From: an uncultured Bacteroidales bacterium
Lineage (GTDB): Bacteria > Bacteroidota > Bacteroidia > Bacteroidales > UBA932
Assembly (NCBI GenBank): GCA_900319855.1
Contig: ONQC01000003.1
Coordinates: forward strand, 1-64,000
Length of the DNA: 64,000 nucleotides
Reading direction: 5' to 3'
A program made the position numbers and the translations under genes. Below, one piece after another: positions 46,400 to 55,362 of the stretch. A model generated the notes under the pieces. That model was not told the DNA's origin, did not search any database, and was given only the letters and a program-made list of their open reading frames with translations. How positions within the stretch are numbered: the first letter of the stretch is position 1; every line of letters starts with the position of its first letter.

Positions 46400-47494
46400 A
46401 TGCATCTTCACCCGAATCTGGAGAAAGCATATTCCAGGGATACGATGTCGGCTCGGCAAGCCCAACGGCTTGCCGAGTTCATCGCATTCGGCCCGTTTGT
46501 CTTCCAGGCCAGCCGCCTGATGGTTTCGACCGGGATCCTCTCCCGGCTTCGTGATGGGGAACAGACGCTGGATGAGATTGTTGCGACATCCGGGTTGTCC
46601 CGCTACGCCGTCAAGGTGTTGCTGGAGGCCTCCCTGTCCATCGGGACCGTCCTGATCGACCCGGAGAAGGACACGTATTCGCTGTCCAAGGTCGGTTGGT
46701 TCCTGCTGAACGATCCGGCTACCCGGGTCAACATGGACTTTGTCCAAGACGTAAACTATGAAGGCTTCTTCCGCCTGGAAGAGGCGCTCCGGGAGGGCCG
46801 TCCGGCCGGTCTGGAGCATTTCGGGGACTGGCCGACCATTTACGAAGGCCTCTCCTCGCTGCCGCCGCAGGTGCAGAAAAGCTGGTTCGGCTTCGATCAT
46901 TTCTATTCCGACCAATCCTTCCGGGAGGCGCTGGAGATCGTGTTTTCGTACCATCCCCGTGTCCTGATGGATGTCGGCGGCAATACAGGCCGCTGGGCGG
47001 AGCGTTGCGTGGCGTATGACCCGCAGGTCCGGGTGACCATCGTGGACCTGCCCCAGCAGATCGGACTGATGCAACGGGCGACGGCCGGTAAACCCGGCGC
47101 GGAGCGGATTTCCGGCTGTCCGATGAACCTGTTGGACCCCGATGCACGTTTTCCGGAAGACCTGCATCCGGACATCATTTGGATGAGCCAGTTCCTGGAT
47201 TGCTTCTCGGAAGAGGAGATCGCCTCCATCCTGCAGCGGGCGGCCCTTGTGATGGGGCCTCAGACGCGCCTGTGCATCATGGAGACCTTCTGGGACCGCC
47301 AGCGGTTCGAGCCGGCGGCGTTTTGCCTGACCATGACCAGCCTCTATTTTACGGTGATGGCGAATGGCAATTCGAAAATGTACCATTCCGACGATCTGGC
47401 CGCCCTGGTGGCCGGTGCCGGGATGGAAGTGGAGGCCGTCCACGACGGCCTGGGCCAGGGGCATAGCATCATGGTCTGCAAATTGAAAGCGTAG
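46400..47494 (+). CDS. SAM-dependent methyltransferase of the polyene cluster
   Basis: This 364-residue protein has an N-terminal dimerisation and winged-helix part (about residues 20-100), as in small-molecule O-methyltransferases. The Rossmann domain follows, with motif I LMDVGGNTGRWA near 190 and VTIVDLPQQIG. It probably methylates a hydroxyl or ring carbon on the aryl head group, as seen in aryl polyenes and flexirubins. It is the first gene of a run of mostly overlapping cluster genes and lies 4 bases before an acyl carrier protein gene. The exact substrate is not determined. Confidence 0.88.
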   Translation: MHLHPNLEKAYSRDTMSARQAQRLAEFIAFGPFVFQASRLMVSTGILSRLRDGEQTLDEIVATSGLSRYAVKVLLEASLSIGTVLIDPEKDTYSLSKVGWFLLNDPATRVNMDFVQDVNYEGFFRLEEALREGRPAGLEHFGDWPTIYEGLSSLPPQVQKSWFGFDHFYSDQSFREALEIVFSYHPRVLMDVGGNTGRWAERCVAYDPQVRVTIVDLPQQIGLMQRATAGKPGAERISGCPMNLLDPDARFPEDLHPDIIWMSQFLDCFSEEEIASILQRAALVMGPQTRLCIMETFWDRQRFEPAAFCLTMTSLYFTVMANGNSKMYHSDDLAALVAGAGMEVEAVHDGLGQGHSIMVCKLKA

Positions 47495-47498
47495 GAAT

Positions 47499-47741
47499 AT
47501 GACAATTAATGAGATACAAGAGAAAGTGAATGCCTTCCTGACTGAGGAACTGGAAATCAATCCGGACCTGATCATGCCGGAAGCGCGTCTGAAGGAGGAC
47601 ATGGGCGTCGACAGCCTGGAAATCGTCGATGTGATTGTCTTCGTCGACGAGGCTTTCGGCTTCAAGATGAAACCGGAAGATTTCAAGCAGCTGGCGACTT
47701 ACGGTCAGTTCTGTGATTTTATCGCTCAGAAGGTTGGCTGA
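47499..47741 (+). CDS. Acyl carrier protein
   Basis: This 80-residue carrier has the phosphopantetheine site GVDSLEIVD with Ser39 as the attachment point. The four-helix pattern and acidic composition are normal. It would hold the starter or growing chain for the ketosynthases of the cluster. Its 3' end overlaps the annotated start of the next gene by 29 bases if that gene begins at GTG 47713. Confidence 0.95.
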   Translation: MTINEIQEKVNAFLTEELEINPDLIMPEARLKEDMGVDSLEIVDVIVFVDEAFGFKMKPEDFKQLATYGQFCDFIAQKVG

Positions 47742-48615
47742 TCCGCAGCATACGGCCTGGCAAGGCACGACGGATGGCACCCCCTGGATGCAGCGGACGT
47801 TGGTCCGGCTGTTCCGGTGGATGCCTCTCGGCGTTCTTTACGGGGTCATGGCGCTGGTCGTTCCTTTCTACATGCTCCTGGACCGGAACGGGTACAAGGC
47901 CTCGTATGCCTTCGCCCGGAAACGGCTGGGAAAGGGGGCGGTGGCTGCTTTCTTTTATGTCTACCGCAACGAATACCGGATGGGACAGGTCGTCCTGGAC
48001 CGTTTCGCCGCTTTTGCCGGAAAACGGTTCGACCTGGAATGCAGCGGCGTGGAGCGGTTCTATGAGCTTTCCGGCAGCGGACAGGGTTTCCTGATGCTCA
48101 GTTCCCATACCGGCTGTTTCGAACTGGTCGGCTTGCAGCTGCCTTCTCCGGTACCGATCCACGCCCTGGTTTTCCCGGGTGAGACGGAGACCGTGATGAA
48201 GCACCGCGACCGGATGTTCCGACAGACCAATGTCTCCATGATCGCCGCCCGCGAAGATCTCTCCCACCTGTTCCAGATCAACAACGCGCTGGCCGACGGA
48301 CAGATTGTGAGCATGCCGGGCGACCGCGTCTTCGGCGCCAAACGTACGGTCCGGAGCCTTTTCTTCGGGGAATCCGCCGCTTTCCCGGTCGGACCTTTCT
48401 CCCTGGCGTTGCAGCGGGACGTCCCGGTGCTTTTCGTCATGGTCATGAAGGAGGGACGCCGGCGCTACCATGTCTATGCGGAAGAACTCAAGGCGGCAGG
48501 GCAGACGCGGGCTGAACGCCTGCAAAGCCTTGCAGATGCTTATGCCGGGATGCTGGAGCGGACGGTCCGCCGGTATCCGGACCAGTGGTTTAATTTTTAC
48601 GATTTCTGGGCATGA
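47713..48615 (+). CDS. Lysophospholipid acyltransferase family protein (LpxL/HtrB-like)
   Basis: This 300-residue membrane-associated acyltransferase has a hydrophobic N-terminal segment at about residues 38-58. The HxxxxE site is SSHTGCFEL near 130, and SMPGDRVFG is a later family motif. It resembles the lipid A acyltransferase branch found in aryl polyene clusters, where it would transfer a finished polyene or a fatty chain to a lipid. The start is uncertain: GTG 47713 overlaps the carrier gene by 29 bases, while TTG 47734 and ATG 47788 are shorter options; the conserved AWQGTTDGTPWMQ region favours a start before 47788. Confidence 0.86.
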   Translation: MILSLRRLADPQHTAWQGTTDGTPWMQRTLVRLFRWMPLGVLYGVMALVVPFYMLLDRNGYKASYAFARKRLGKGAVAAFFYVYRNEYRMGQVVLDRFAAFAGKRFDLECSGVERFYELSGSGQGFLMLSSHTGCFELVGLQLPSPVPIHALVFPGETETVMKHRDRMFRQTNVSMIAAREDLSHLFQINNALADGQIVSMPGDRVFGAKRTVRSLFFGESAAFPVGPFSLALQRDVPVLFVMVMKEGRRRYHVYAEELKAAGQTRAERLQSLADAYAGMLERTVRRYPDQWFNFYDFWA

Positions 48616-49040
48616 CCGACTGCCGGCACATACCGATAGAAACCCTTCTGCTGCAGGCTCCGCCGTTCCGTTTCGTGGACCGGCTGGATCGCTTTGACCG
48701 GGAGGAAGTGGTGACATCCTTCACCGTCCCGGCCGATGGCCCGCTGGTGGAAGACGGCTGCCTGACGGAAGCTGGCCTGGTGGAGAACATGGCCCAAAGC
48801 AGCGCTGCCCGGATCGGCTATATCTCGGTCTATATCGACCACGTCCCGGTTCGGATCGGCTATTTGGGACAGATTAAGAATTTGGAAATCAACCGCCTGC
48901 CACGCTGTGGCGAGGTCCTTTCGACCACGGTCCGGCTGCGGCAGGATGTCTTTGGTATCACCCTGGTGGAAGCCCGGGTGTGCGAAGGCGAGGAAATGGT
49001 GGCACAGGCTGCCGTAAAAACCGCTCTGCGGGATGCGTAA
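48612..49040 (+). CDS. Hotdog-fold 3-hydroxyacyl-ACP dehydratase (ApeP-like)
   Basis: This 142-residue protein matches the FabZ-like dehydratases of aryl polyene clusters. It has the early PPFRFVDRL, and LVENMAQSSAARIGY in the long central helix holds the catalytic Glu/Asn region. It would remove water from the 3-hydroxyacyl chain to form each conjugated double bond. It overlaps the acyltransferase gene by 4 bases and the following ketosynthase gene by 8. Confidence 0.86.
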   Translation: MTDCRHIPIETLLLQAPPFRFVDRLDRFDREEVVTSFTVPADGPLVEDGCLTEAGLVENMAQSSAARIGYISVYIDHVPVRIGYLGQIKNLEINRLPRCGEVLSTTVRLRQDVFGITLVEARVCEGEEMVAQAAVKTALRDA

Positions 49041-50136
49041 GGTTACCGTCATATCGGAGGGGGTGCTGACCCCGTTGGGCGCGGGCGTGCAGGAGAACCT
49101 GCAGGCTGTGCTGGAGGGAAAGAGTTCCCTGCGGCTGCACGAAGGAACATTCGGCGCGGCAGAACCTTTCTATGCCTCCTTGTTCGGGGACCGGACGACC
49201 CTGCCCGGCTATTCTTTCTTTGAAACCATCGCCATCCGCGCGGCGGAGCGGGCGCTGGCATCAGCGGGAATCGATCCCGCATCGGACCGGGTGCGTTTCG
49301 TATTGTCTACGATCAAAGGCAATGTGGAACGTCTCGCCGACGGGGAAGAGGCGGATGTGCCGCTCTGTGTTCCGGCCGGCAAAATCGCCGCGTATTTCGG
49401 CAACCGGAATCCGGCCGTTGTCGTCTCCAATGCCTGTATCTCCGGTCTCGCCGCCCTGCTGCAGGGCCGCCGGATGCTGCTGCAAGGCGGATGTGACTAC
49501 GTCGTTGTCATCGGGGCGGAATGCCAGTCCCGGTTCATCGTCAGCGGCTTCCAGTCGCTCAAAGCCCTGTCCTCGAAGGCTTGCAAACCTTTCGATGCGG
49601 AGCGGGAAGGACTGAATCTCGGCGAAGCCGCGGCCGCTGTCGTCCTCGGCCTGGATGCTCCGGGCTGGGAACTGGTCGACGGGGCCATCCGCAATGACGC
49701 CAATCATATTTCCGGTCCGTCCCGGACGGGAGAGGGCAGCTATCAGGCGCTGAAATATGTCCTGGCTGCCGCCCGGCGGGAGGACCTAGCCTTTGTCAAT
49801 GTCCATGGCACGGCGACAATGTACAATGACGAGATGGAATCGATCGCCCTGTCCCGAGCCGGTCTTTCGGAGGTGCCGGTCAATGCTTTGAAAGGGACTT
49901 TCGGCCACACGATGGGGGCTGCGGGCGTGCTGGAAACCATCCTGTCCATGCATGCGGCCGATGCCGGCATCGTGCTCCCGACGCGCGGTTTTTCGACCCT
50001 AGGGGTCTCCTGCCCCGTGCGGGTCAGCGCGCAGGCCACGAAGACATCCGGCCGGGAGTTCATCAAACTGCTGTCCGGTTTCGGCGGCGTCAACGGGGCC
50101 TTGCTCCTGCGCCATGAAGAAGGAGGTGCCCGATGA
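49033..50136 (+). CDS. Beta-ketoacyl-ACP synthase
   Basis: This 367-residue ketosynthase is complete. The nucleophile is Cys135 (SNACISG), with His258 (NVHGTAT) and His292 (GTFGHTMGAAG). It is slightly shorter than FabF. It would carry out decarboxylative chain extension in polyene assembly. In known aryl polyene clusters several ketosynthases work in fixed pairs with ketosynthase-like partners. The next gene, overlapping by 4 bases, encodes such a partner fused to a carrier, so this is its likely mate. Confidence 0.92.
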   Translation: MRKVTVISEGVLTPLGAGVQENLQAVLEGKSSLRLHEGTFGAAEPFYASLFGDRTTLPGYSFFETIAIRAAERALASAGIDPASDRVRFVLSTIKGNVERLADGEEADVPLCVPAGKIAAYFGNRNPAVVVSNACISGLAALLQGRRMLLQGGCDYVVVIGAECQSRFIVSGFQSLKALSSKACKPFDAEREGLNLGEAAAAVVLGLDAPGWELVDGAIRNDANHISGPSRTGEGSYQALKYVLAAARREDLAFVNVHGTATMYNDEMESIALSRAGLSEVPVNALKGTFGHTMGAAGVLETILSMHAADAGIVLPTRGFSTLGVSCPVRVSAQATKTSGREFIKLLSGFGGVNGALLLRHEEGGAR

Positions 50137-50909
50137 AGATTACGCGGTTTGCCTATATCCCTTCCGGGACGGACCTGTCCGCCCTGTACCGGGAACGGGT
50201 GGGTGACTACCCGAAGTTTTTCAAGATGGATCTCTCCTCCAAGCTGGGATTCCTGCTGACGGAAATGCTGGTGGGAGGCGACCCGGACCGGTTCGAGCCC
50301 CGGGATGACCGGGCCGTACTGATGTTCAGCCGCTGGGGTTGTCTGAGCAACGACCGCCGGTATGAGGAGACGGTGCGGGAATTCCCCAGTCCGGCCTTGT
50401 TCGTCTATACGTTGCCCAATGTGGTGACCGGGGAGATCGCCATCCGGAACAAATACCGGGGAGAGACCTCGGCCTACGTGCTGGACGGTCCGGATTTCCG
50501 GGAAATGGCGGCTTTGGTCGGTCAGGCTTTTTCCGACCGCGCGACCCGTTCGGCCGTCTGCGGCTGGCTGGACGCCCATGACGAAGCGGATTTCGCGGGA
50601 TATGCCGTTTTGGTAGAATCGGATGAAAATGATGATAAATTAGTGATTATGAAAGAATTGATTGAAGAGATCAAAACCAAGGTGATTGCTGCGCTCAATC
50701 TTGAAGGCATGCAGCCTGAGGACATTGCGGACGATGCGCCGCTGTTCGGAGATGAGGGCCTTGGCCTGGATTCCATCGACGTTCTCGAGCTGATTGTCCT
50801 GCTGGAGAAAGAGTACGGTATCCGTCTGGCCAATCCGGCCGAAGGCAAGAAGGTCTTCGGAAGCGTGGCCATGATTGCCGGCTACGTCGCGGAAAACCGG
50901 AAGAAGTGA
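50133..50909 (+). CDS. Ketosynthase-like protein fused to an acyl carrier protein
   Basis: Residues 1 to about 165 resemble the short ketosynthase-like proteins of aryl polyene clusters (SSKLGFLLTEML, LMFSRWGCLSNDRRYEET, then TLPNVVTGEIAIRNKYRGET). They have no catalytic Cys-His-His set. Residues from 173 form a normal acyl carrier protein with GLDSIDVLEL and attachment Ser214. An AT-rich linker (about 163-172) joins them, and no stop occurs. Reinitiation at the internal ATG (50649) could also give a free carrier. In related clusters these are usually separate genes. The fusion suggests the ketosynthase-like domain and the carrier act together. Confidence 0.85.
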   Translation: MKITRFAYIPSGTDLSALYRERVGDYPKFFKMDLSSKLGFLLTEMLVGGDPDRFEPRDDRAVLMFSRWGCLSNDRRYEETVREFPSPALFVYTLPNVVTGEIAIRNKYRGETSAYVLDGPDFREMAALVGQAFSDRATRSAVCGWLDAHDEADFAGYAVLVESDENDDKLVIMKELIEEIKTKVIAALNLEGMQPEDIADDAPLFGDEGLGLDSIDVLELIVLLEKEYGIRLANPAEGKKVFGSVAMIAGYVAENRKK

Positions 50910-52057
50910 TCCCGCCGGTCTACATAACCGGTACCGGCGTACTCTGTTCGGCAGGGAGTGACCGTCAGGCGCTCTGGGAGTCTTTGACCAAAGGCACCCG
51001 GGGCATCGGGCCCGTCCGCATCCTGGACACGGACCTGAGGGATTTCCCGGTCGGGGAAGTGCCCCTGACCGATGCGCAGCTCCGGCAGAGAGCAGGGGCG
51101 GCCGAAGGACTGTCCCGTACGTCGCTGATGGGGATCCTGGCCGTCGGCGAGGCGCTCTCCCAGGCCGGTTTGACAGACCTCAAAGAGATTCCGCTGGTTT
51201 CTGGAACGACGGTCGGCGGCATGGACCTGACGGAAAAGACCTTTCCGGACTATTCTGTTTCCCATGACTGCGGGGCGTCGACGGATGCCATTGCGGCCCA
51301 TTTCGGCGGGACCCGGGCCACGACCGTCTCTACCGCCTGTTCATCGGCGGCCAATGCCTTGATCCTCGGGGCCAACCTGATCCGCAGCGGCCGGGCCGAT
51401 ATCGTCGTGGCCGGCGGCAGCGAGTGCCTGACTTCCTTCCATCTCCACGGTTTCCATTCCCTGATGATCCTGGACCCGCAGCCCTGCCGTCCCTTCGACA
51501 TCCGCAGGGCCGGACTGAACCTGGGGGAAGGCGCCGCCTTCCTGGTCCTGGAATCCGAAGCCTCTGTCAAAGGTCGGAAAATCAATCCTTTGGCCCGCCT
51601 GGCAGGGTTTGGGAACGCCTGCGATGCCTTCCACCAGACCGCTTCTTCGGAGAATGGGGAAGGGGCTTTCCTGGCGATGTCCAAGGCCCTGGAAATGGCG
51701 TCGCTGCTTCCCGGCGACATCAGTTATGTCAATGCCCATGGGACCGGGACGCCGAACAATGACGCTTCCGAAAGCGCCGCCTTGCGCCGCGTTTTCGGGA
51801 ACCGGATCCCGCCGGTGTCCTCGACCAAAGCCTATACCGGCCACACGACCAGCGCCTCGGGAAGCATCGAGGCGGTGATCAGCGTGTTGTGCCTGCAGCA
51901 CCAGGCCCTGCCCGGGCAGCCCGCTCCGCTGGAGCCGGATCCGGCCTGCATCCTCCCCCTGACCGGACCTCTCCAAGGCCCGGTGGACCATGTACTTTGT
52001 AATTCCTTCGGGTTCGGCGGCAACGACACGAGCCTGTTATTCTCCGCGTGCCGATGA
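50906..52057 (+). CDS. Beta-ketoacyl-ACP synthase
   Basis: This 383-residue ketosynthase has the full catalytic set: Cys145 (STACSSAA), His278 (NAHGTGT) and His313 (YTGHTTSASG). It begins with GTG, which overlaps the previous stop (GTGA). It is a separate member from the ketosynthases at 49033 and 62168. Its pairing with the short ketosynthase-like protein encoded next (ATGA overlap) parallels the pair upstream. Its likely role is chain extension or starter loading; which cannot be decided here. Confidence 0.92.
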   Translation: MIPPVYITGTGVLCSAGSDRQALWESLTKGTRGIGPVRILDTDLRDFPVGEVPLTDAQLRQRAGAAEGLSRTSLMGILAVGEALSQAGLTDLKEIPLVSGTTVGGMDLTEKTFPDYSVSHDCGASTDAIAAHFGGTRATTVSTACSSAANALILGANLIRSGRADIVVAGGSECLTSFHLHGFHSLMILDPQPCRPFDIRRAGLNLGEGAAFLVLESEASVKGRKINPLARLAGFGNACDAFHQTASSENGEGAFLAMSKALEMASLLPGDISYVNAHGTGTPNNDASESAALRRVFGNRIPPVSSTKAYTGHTTSASGSIEAVISVLCLQHQALPGQPAPLEPDPACILPLTGPLQGPVDHVLCNSFGFGGNDTSLLFSACR

Positions 52058-52662
52058 ACCGAAAAGTCTATATCCGTTCCTTGTGCTGCCTGGGCGCTGA
52101 TGACCCCGATTTCCGGGAGCTGTTCAGCGTGCTGGAGGCCCGCCGGATGAGCCGCCTGCTCAAGCGGGCGGTCTGGACGTCGGTCCATGCCTTGAAGGAC
52201 GGCGGCATCAACCTTCCGGACGCCATCATCACGGCGACCGATTTCGGCTGCATCGAGCAGTCCGAAGCTTTCCTGAAAGCCCTGAAAGGCCTGGATGGAG
52301 CCGTCTTCCGTCCGACCCATTTCATGCAGTCCACGCACAACACGATCAGTTCGCTGATCGCCATCCGGCTGGGCTGCCATGGCTACAACGTGACCTATTC
52401 CCACCGGGGCCGTTCTTTTGACTCGGCCTTGCTGGATGCCTGGATGCAGTTGTCCTTGGGTGATATCGATACGGCGCTGGTCGGCTGGTTTGATGAGACG
52501 ACCCCGCTGTTCTCCCGTCTCGTGCCCCAGGCCCGGGAACGTGCGTTTTCTCTGCTGTTGACGACCAACCCGAACGGCGCGCTTGCCGAACTGGCTTCGC
52601 CGGACCTCGCAGATTTGCGCCCTTTTTTGGCTATGTATGCTCCTGAATTGACAATCGACTGA
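52054..52662 (+). CDS. Truncated ketosynthase-like protein (Ketoacyl-synt_2 type)
   Basis: This 202-residue protein aligns by pattern with the N-terminal half of ketosynthases (ATDFGCIEQSEAFLKALKG, FMQSTHNTISSLIAIRLGC). At the position where the catalytic cysteine is expected the sequence reads HRGRSFDSAL, without Cys. It therefore resembles a chain-length factor or structural partner for the ketosynthase before it. The ATG at 52054 overlaps the previous stop. It is followed 2 bases later by a small transporter gene. Confidence 0.83.
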   Translation: MNRKVYIRSLCCLGADDPDFRELFSVLEARRMSRLLKRAVWTSVHALKDGGINLPDAIITATDFGCIEQSEAFLKALKGLDGAVFRPTHFMQSTHNTISSLIAIRLGCHGYNVTYSHRGRSFDSALLDAWMQLSLGDIDTALVGWFDETTPLFSRLVPQARERAFSLLLTTNPNGALAELASPDLADLRPFLAMYAPELTID

Positions 52663-52664
52663 TT

Positions 52665-53018
52665 ATGTGGAAATTGATTCCTCTCGCCCTGATCCAGAGC
52701 CTGTTCCTGTGCGGCGGCCAGGTCCTGCTGAAACTCGGACTGGCCGTTTCGGGACCGTTCAGCTGGACGTGGAAATTCTTCCGGGCGCAGCTTACCAACT
52801 GGTGGTACCTGGGCTGCGGCCTGTCTTTCGGGGTTGCCACGGTGCTCTGGCTGTATATCCTGAAGCATTATCCTTTCAGCATCGCATACCCGCTTTCGTG
52901 CATGAGCTATGTCTTCGGGATGCTGGCCGCTATCTTCATTTTCCATGAATCCGTGAGCTGGGTGCAGTGGTTGGGCGTATTTCTTGTAATGACCGGGGTT
53001 ATATTGATCGCACGATGA
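52665..53018 (+). CDS. Small EamA/EmrE-like four-helix membrane protein
   Basis: This 117-residue protein has four transmembrane helices (about residues 4-26, 46-64, 70-88 and 96-115). The TM3-TM4 pattern YPLSCMSYVFGMLAAIFIFHE is that of the half-size EamA, SMR or ArnE-like proteins. It probably dimerises. In the polyene cluster it may move a lipid-linked intermediate or head group. It ends overlapping the LolA-like gene by 4 bases. Substrate unknown. Confidence 0.85.
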   Translation: MWKLIPLALIQSLFLCGGQVLLKLGLAVSGPFSWTWKFFRAQLTNWWYLGCGLSFGVATVLWLYILKHYPFSIAYPLSCMSYVFGMLAAIFIFHESVSWVQWLGVFLVMTGVILIAR

Positions 53019-53536
53019 AAAAAGCCCTCCTTATTTTGCTGGCCATCCTGTCCAGCCTTGCCCTGTCCGCCCAGGATGCCATCCTGGAACGGGTGCGGCA
53101 GGCCAATACCTTCGATACGATGACGGCCTCTTTCACCCAGGTGCGTCACTCTTCATTGCTGACGCAAGACCTGGTTTCTGAAGGTTTCGTCGCCATGAAA
53201 GCCCCCGGGAAGATCCGCTGGGAGATCCGCAAACCCAATGCCCGGGTGTCCATCCTCGACGGAGAAGCCGCTGCCGGCGGCCGTCGTTTCCGTCTGCCCG
53301 CGGAGAAGGATTTCTCCATCCGGAGCCTGGAAGGGGAGGATTATGTCCTGACCCTCGAGCCGCTCCGACGCGACCTTCGTCAACTGTTCCGGCAGATCAT
53401 CGTCCACGCCGACAAGCGTACGGCGCGGGTGCAGAGTGTCCTGCTCATGTCTGGAGACGGGGACTGGACCCGCCTGGAGTTCAAGGATGTCCGCACGGGG
53501 GAACCGGTGGATGAAAAATTGTTTGTCAAAGAATGA
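53015..53536 (+). CDS. LolA-like outer membrane lipoprotein carrier
   Basis: This 173-residue periplasmic protein has a signal peptide (MKKALLILLAILSSLALSAQ) and a LolA-type half-barrel, with TMTASFTQVRHSSLL near the start and SEGFVAMKAPGKIRWEIRKP in the middle. LolA family members ferry lipids or lipoproteins through the periplasm. Inside a polyene cluster the cargo is more likely the pigment lipid than lipoproteins. I use ATG 53015 because it begins the signal peptide. It overlaps both neighbours by 4 bases. Confidence 0.9.
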   Translation: MKKALLILLAILSSLALSAQDAILERVRQANTFDTMTASFTQVRHSSLLTQDLVSEGFVAMKAPGKIRWEIRKPNARVSILDGEAAAGGRRFRLPAEKDFSIRSLEGEDYVLTLEPLRRDLRQLFRQIIVHADKRTARVQSVLLMSGDGDWTRLEFKDVRTGEPVDEKLFVKE

Positions 53537-53850
53537 GACTGGAGGGAGAAATCTATCGGGTCGTTTCCCGGACGGAGCGGCAGGCCTGCGTGGATTTCCT
53601 GCTGGGAAGCCGGATCTACGCGGCCCATTTCCCCGGCCATCCCATCACCCCGGGCGCCGTCCTGGTCCGTATGGCCGCCGAGCTCCTGGGTTCCGGCATC
53701 TCCGGTGCAAAAGATATCCGTTTCCTGTCTCCCGTCCCGCCGGAGGCCCGCGGCGTCCTCTTTTCCTTCGAACCGTCCGGTGAGGGGGAGTGCTCCGTAG
53801 TCATTTCCGCCGGCGATACGGTTTATGCAAAAATGCGCCTGCGTGTCTGA
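53533..53850 (+). CDS. Hotdog-fold dehydratase-like protein (ApeI-like)
   Basis: This 105-residue single-hotdog protein carries AAHFPGHPITPGAVLVRMAA, the FabA/FabZ-type active site with a His. It corresponds to the small dehydratase (ApeI-like) of aryl polyene clusters, which works with a second hotdog partner in forming double bonds. The partner is probably the protein at 48612-49040. It is short but complete for this type. Confidence 0.87.
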   Translation: MRLEGEIYRVVSRTERQACVDFLLGSRIYAAHFPGHPITPGAVLVRMAAELLGSGISGAKDIRFLSPVPPEARGVLFSFEPSGEGECSVVISAGDTVYAKMRLRV

Positions 53851-53854
53851 AAAA

Positions 53855-54580
53855 ATGGTTCCGATGTCCGATACCTGCATCTTGATTCCGACGTACAACA
53901 ACGCCGGGACCATCGCCGGTGTCGTCCGCCGGGCCCTGGATCAGGGACTCTCCGTCATCGTGGTGGATGACGGCAGCACCGACGGTACTTCCGCGGCATT
54001 GGCCGGCCTGGATGTGACCGTCCTCCGCCAGGATCCGAACCGCGGCAAGGGCATCGCCCTGCGGACCGGCCTGCGCGCCGCCCGGGAGCGGGGTTTCCGG
54101 TATGCCGTGACCCTCGATGCCGACGGACAGCATTATCCCGAGGATGTCCCGGCCCTGCTGGCGGCCGGCGGTCCGAGGACCCTGGTCGTGGGCAGCCGCA
54201 ACTTGTCCGCCGACGGCATGCCGTCCGGCAATACCTTCGCCAATAAGTTTTCCAATTTCTGGTTCGCCCTCCAGACCCTGCACCGTCTGCCGGATACGCA
54301 AACAGGCTTCCGCCTCTACCCGCTGGAATCCCTTCCGCCGCTCTGGCTGATGACGGCCCGCTATGAGGCGGAACTGACCCTGCTGGTCTTTTCGGCCTGG
54401 CGCGGACTACGGCTGATCCCCGTACCGGTGCGCGTGGCCTATCCCGAAGACCGGGTCAGTCACTTCCGCCCGCTGGCGGATTTTTCGCGGATCAGCCTGC
54501 TTAACACCGGCCTCTGCCTGCTGGCCCTGGTCTATGGCTATCCTTCCATGCTGCTTCGTAAATTATTCAAAAACAAATGA
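53855..54580 (+). CDS. Family 2 glycosyltransferase
   Basis: This enzyme of about 241 residues has the GT-A nucleotide-sugar fold. ILIPTYNNAGTIAG starts it, IVVDDGSTDGT and TLDADGQHYPED give the acidic metal-binding residues, and DTQTGFRLYP is a DPM1-like acceptor motif. The C-terminus has a hydrophobic segment (LLNTGLCLLALVYGYPS). A polyprenyl-phosphate or lipid acceptor is plausible. In related clusters this enzyme may attach a sugar to the polyene or its lipid anchor. Starts at 53825, 53855 and 53864 are possible; 53855 avoids the preceding gene. Confidence 0.88.
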   Translation: MVPMSDTCILIPTYNNAGTIAGVVRRALDQGLSVIVVDDGSTDGTSAALAGLDVTVLRQDPNRGKGIALRTGLRAARERGFRYAVTLDADGQHYPEDVPALLAAGGPRTLVVGSRNLSADGMPSGNTFANKFSNFWFALQTLHRLPDTQTGFRLYPLESLPPLWLMTARYEAELTLLVFSAWRGLRLIPVPVRVAYPEDRVSHFRPLADFSRISLLNTGLCLLALVYGYPSMLLRKLFKNK

Positions 54581-55326
54581 TTCGGAAATTGACAATCCCG
54601 GGTGCAGCCGGAAAGATCAGCGCCTTGCTCCAGCGTCCGGAGGGCTCCGCGACCTGTCCGCTGGTGATCCTGATGCATGGCTTCATGGCCAACAAGACCC
54701 TCGAGCCTTTGAAGTCCCTGGCCGACCGGCTGGAAGAAGAAGGCATCGCCTCGCTGCGTTTCGATTTCGACGGACACGGGAAGTCGGATGGTCGTTTCGT
54801 GGACATGACGGTCCTGACCGAACTGGAAGACGCGCGGCGGGTGTTCGCTTTCGCCCGCGGACTGGATTTCGTGACAGAGATCGCCTTGGCCGGCCATTCC
54901 CAAGGCGGCGTCGTGGCTGGGATGCTGGCCGGGGAACTGAAGGACCAGGTACGCGCCCTGGTGCAGCTGGCTCCGGCCGCCGTCTTGCGCGATGATGCGC
55001 TGAAGGGAGAGCTGATGGGACGCAAGTATGATCCCGCCAACCCGCCCCGGCGGCTCTTCGTGCTCTTCCATTACGTGGGCCGGTCTTATTTCCAGGTGGC
55101 ACAGACCCTGCCAATCTACGAGGTTTCCGCCGGCTATCCGGGCCCGGTCTGCCTGATCCATGGAAAAAACGACAGGATCGTGCCTTTCCAGTACAGCGAG
55201 AAGTACCATGGGATTTATGCGGACGGTGAACTGCATCTGCTTGAAGGAGAAAACCATTTCCTCTCGAAAAAGCGTCCGGAGGTCATCCGGACGGCGGTCT
55301 CGTTCCTGAAAAGGCACCTGCGCTGA
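54577..55326 (+). CDS. Alpha/beta hydrolase (cinnamoyl-esterase-like)
   Basis: This 249-residue cytoplasmic hydrolase has LMHGFMANK, the nucleophile elbow GHSQGG with Ser108, an acid in HGKNDRIVP and a His in GENHFLS. It resembles bacterial feruloyl/cinnamoyl esterases and peptidase S9-like hydrolases. In this position it may release an aryl acid or a finished chain from a thioester or ester. It overlaps the glycosyltransferase gene by 4 bases. It is not part of the core set I know for aryl polyene clusters. No signal peptide is present. Confidence 0.86.
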   Translation: MIRKLTIPGAAGKISALLQRPEGSATCPLVILMHGFMANKTLEPLKSLADRLEEEGIASLRFDFDGHGKSDGRFVDMTVLTELEDARRVFAFARGLDFVTEIALAGHSQGGVVAGMLAGELKDQVRALVQLAPAAVLRDDALKGELMGRKYDPANPPRRLFVLFHYVGRSYFQVAQTLPIYEVSAGYPGPVCLIHGKNDRIVPFQYSEKYHGIYADGELHLLEGENHFLSKKRPEVIRTAVSFLKRHLR

Positions 55327-55362
55327 CGGCCGCGGCCATTTGTCCGAATGTGATTTTTTTTC

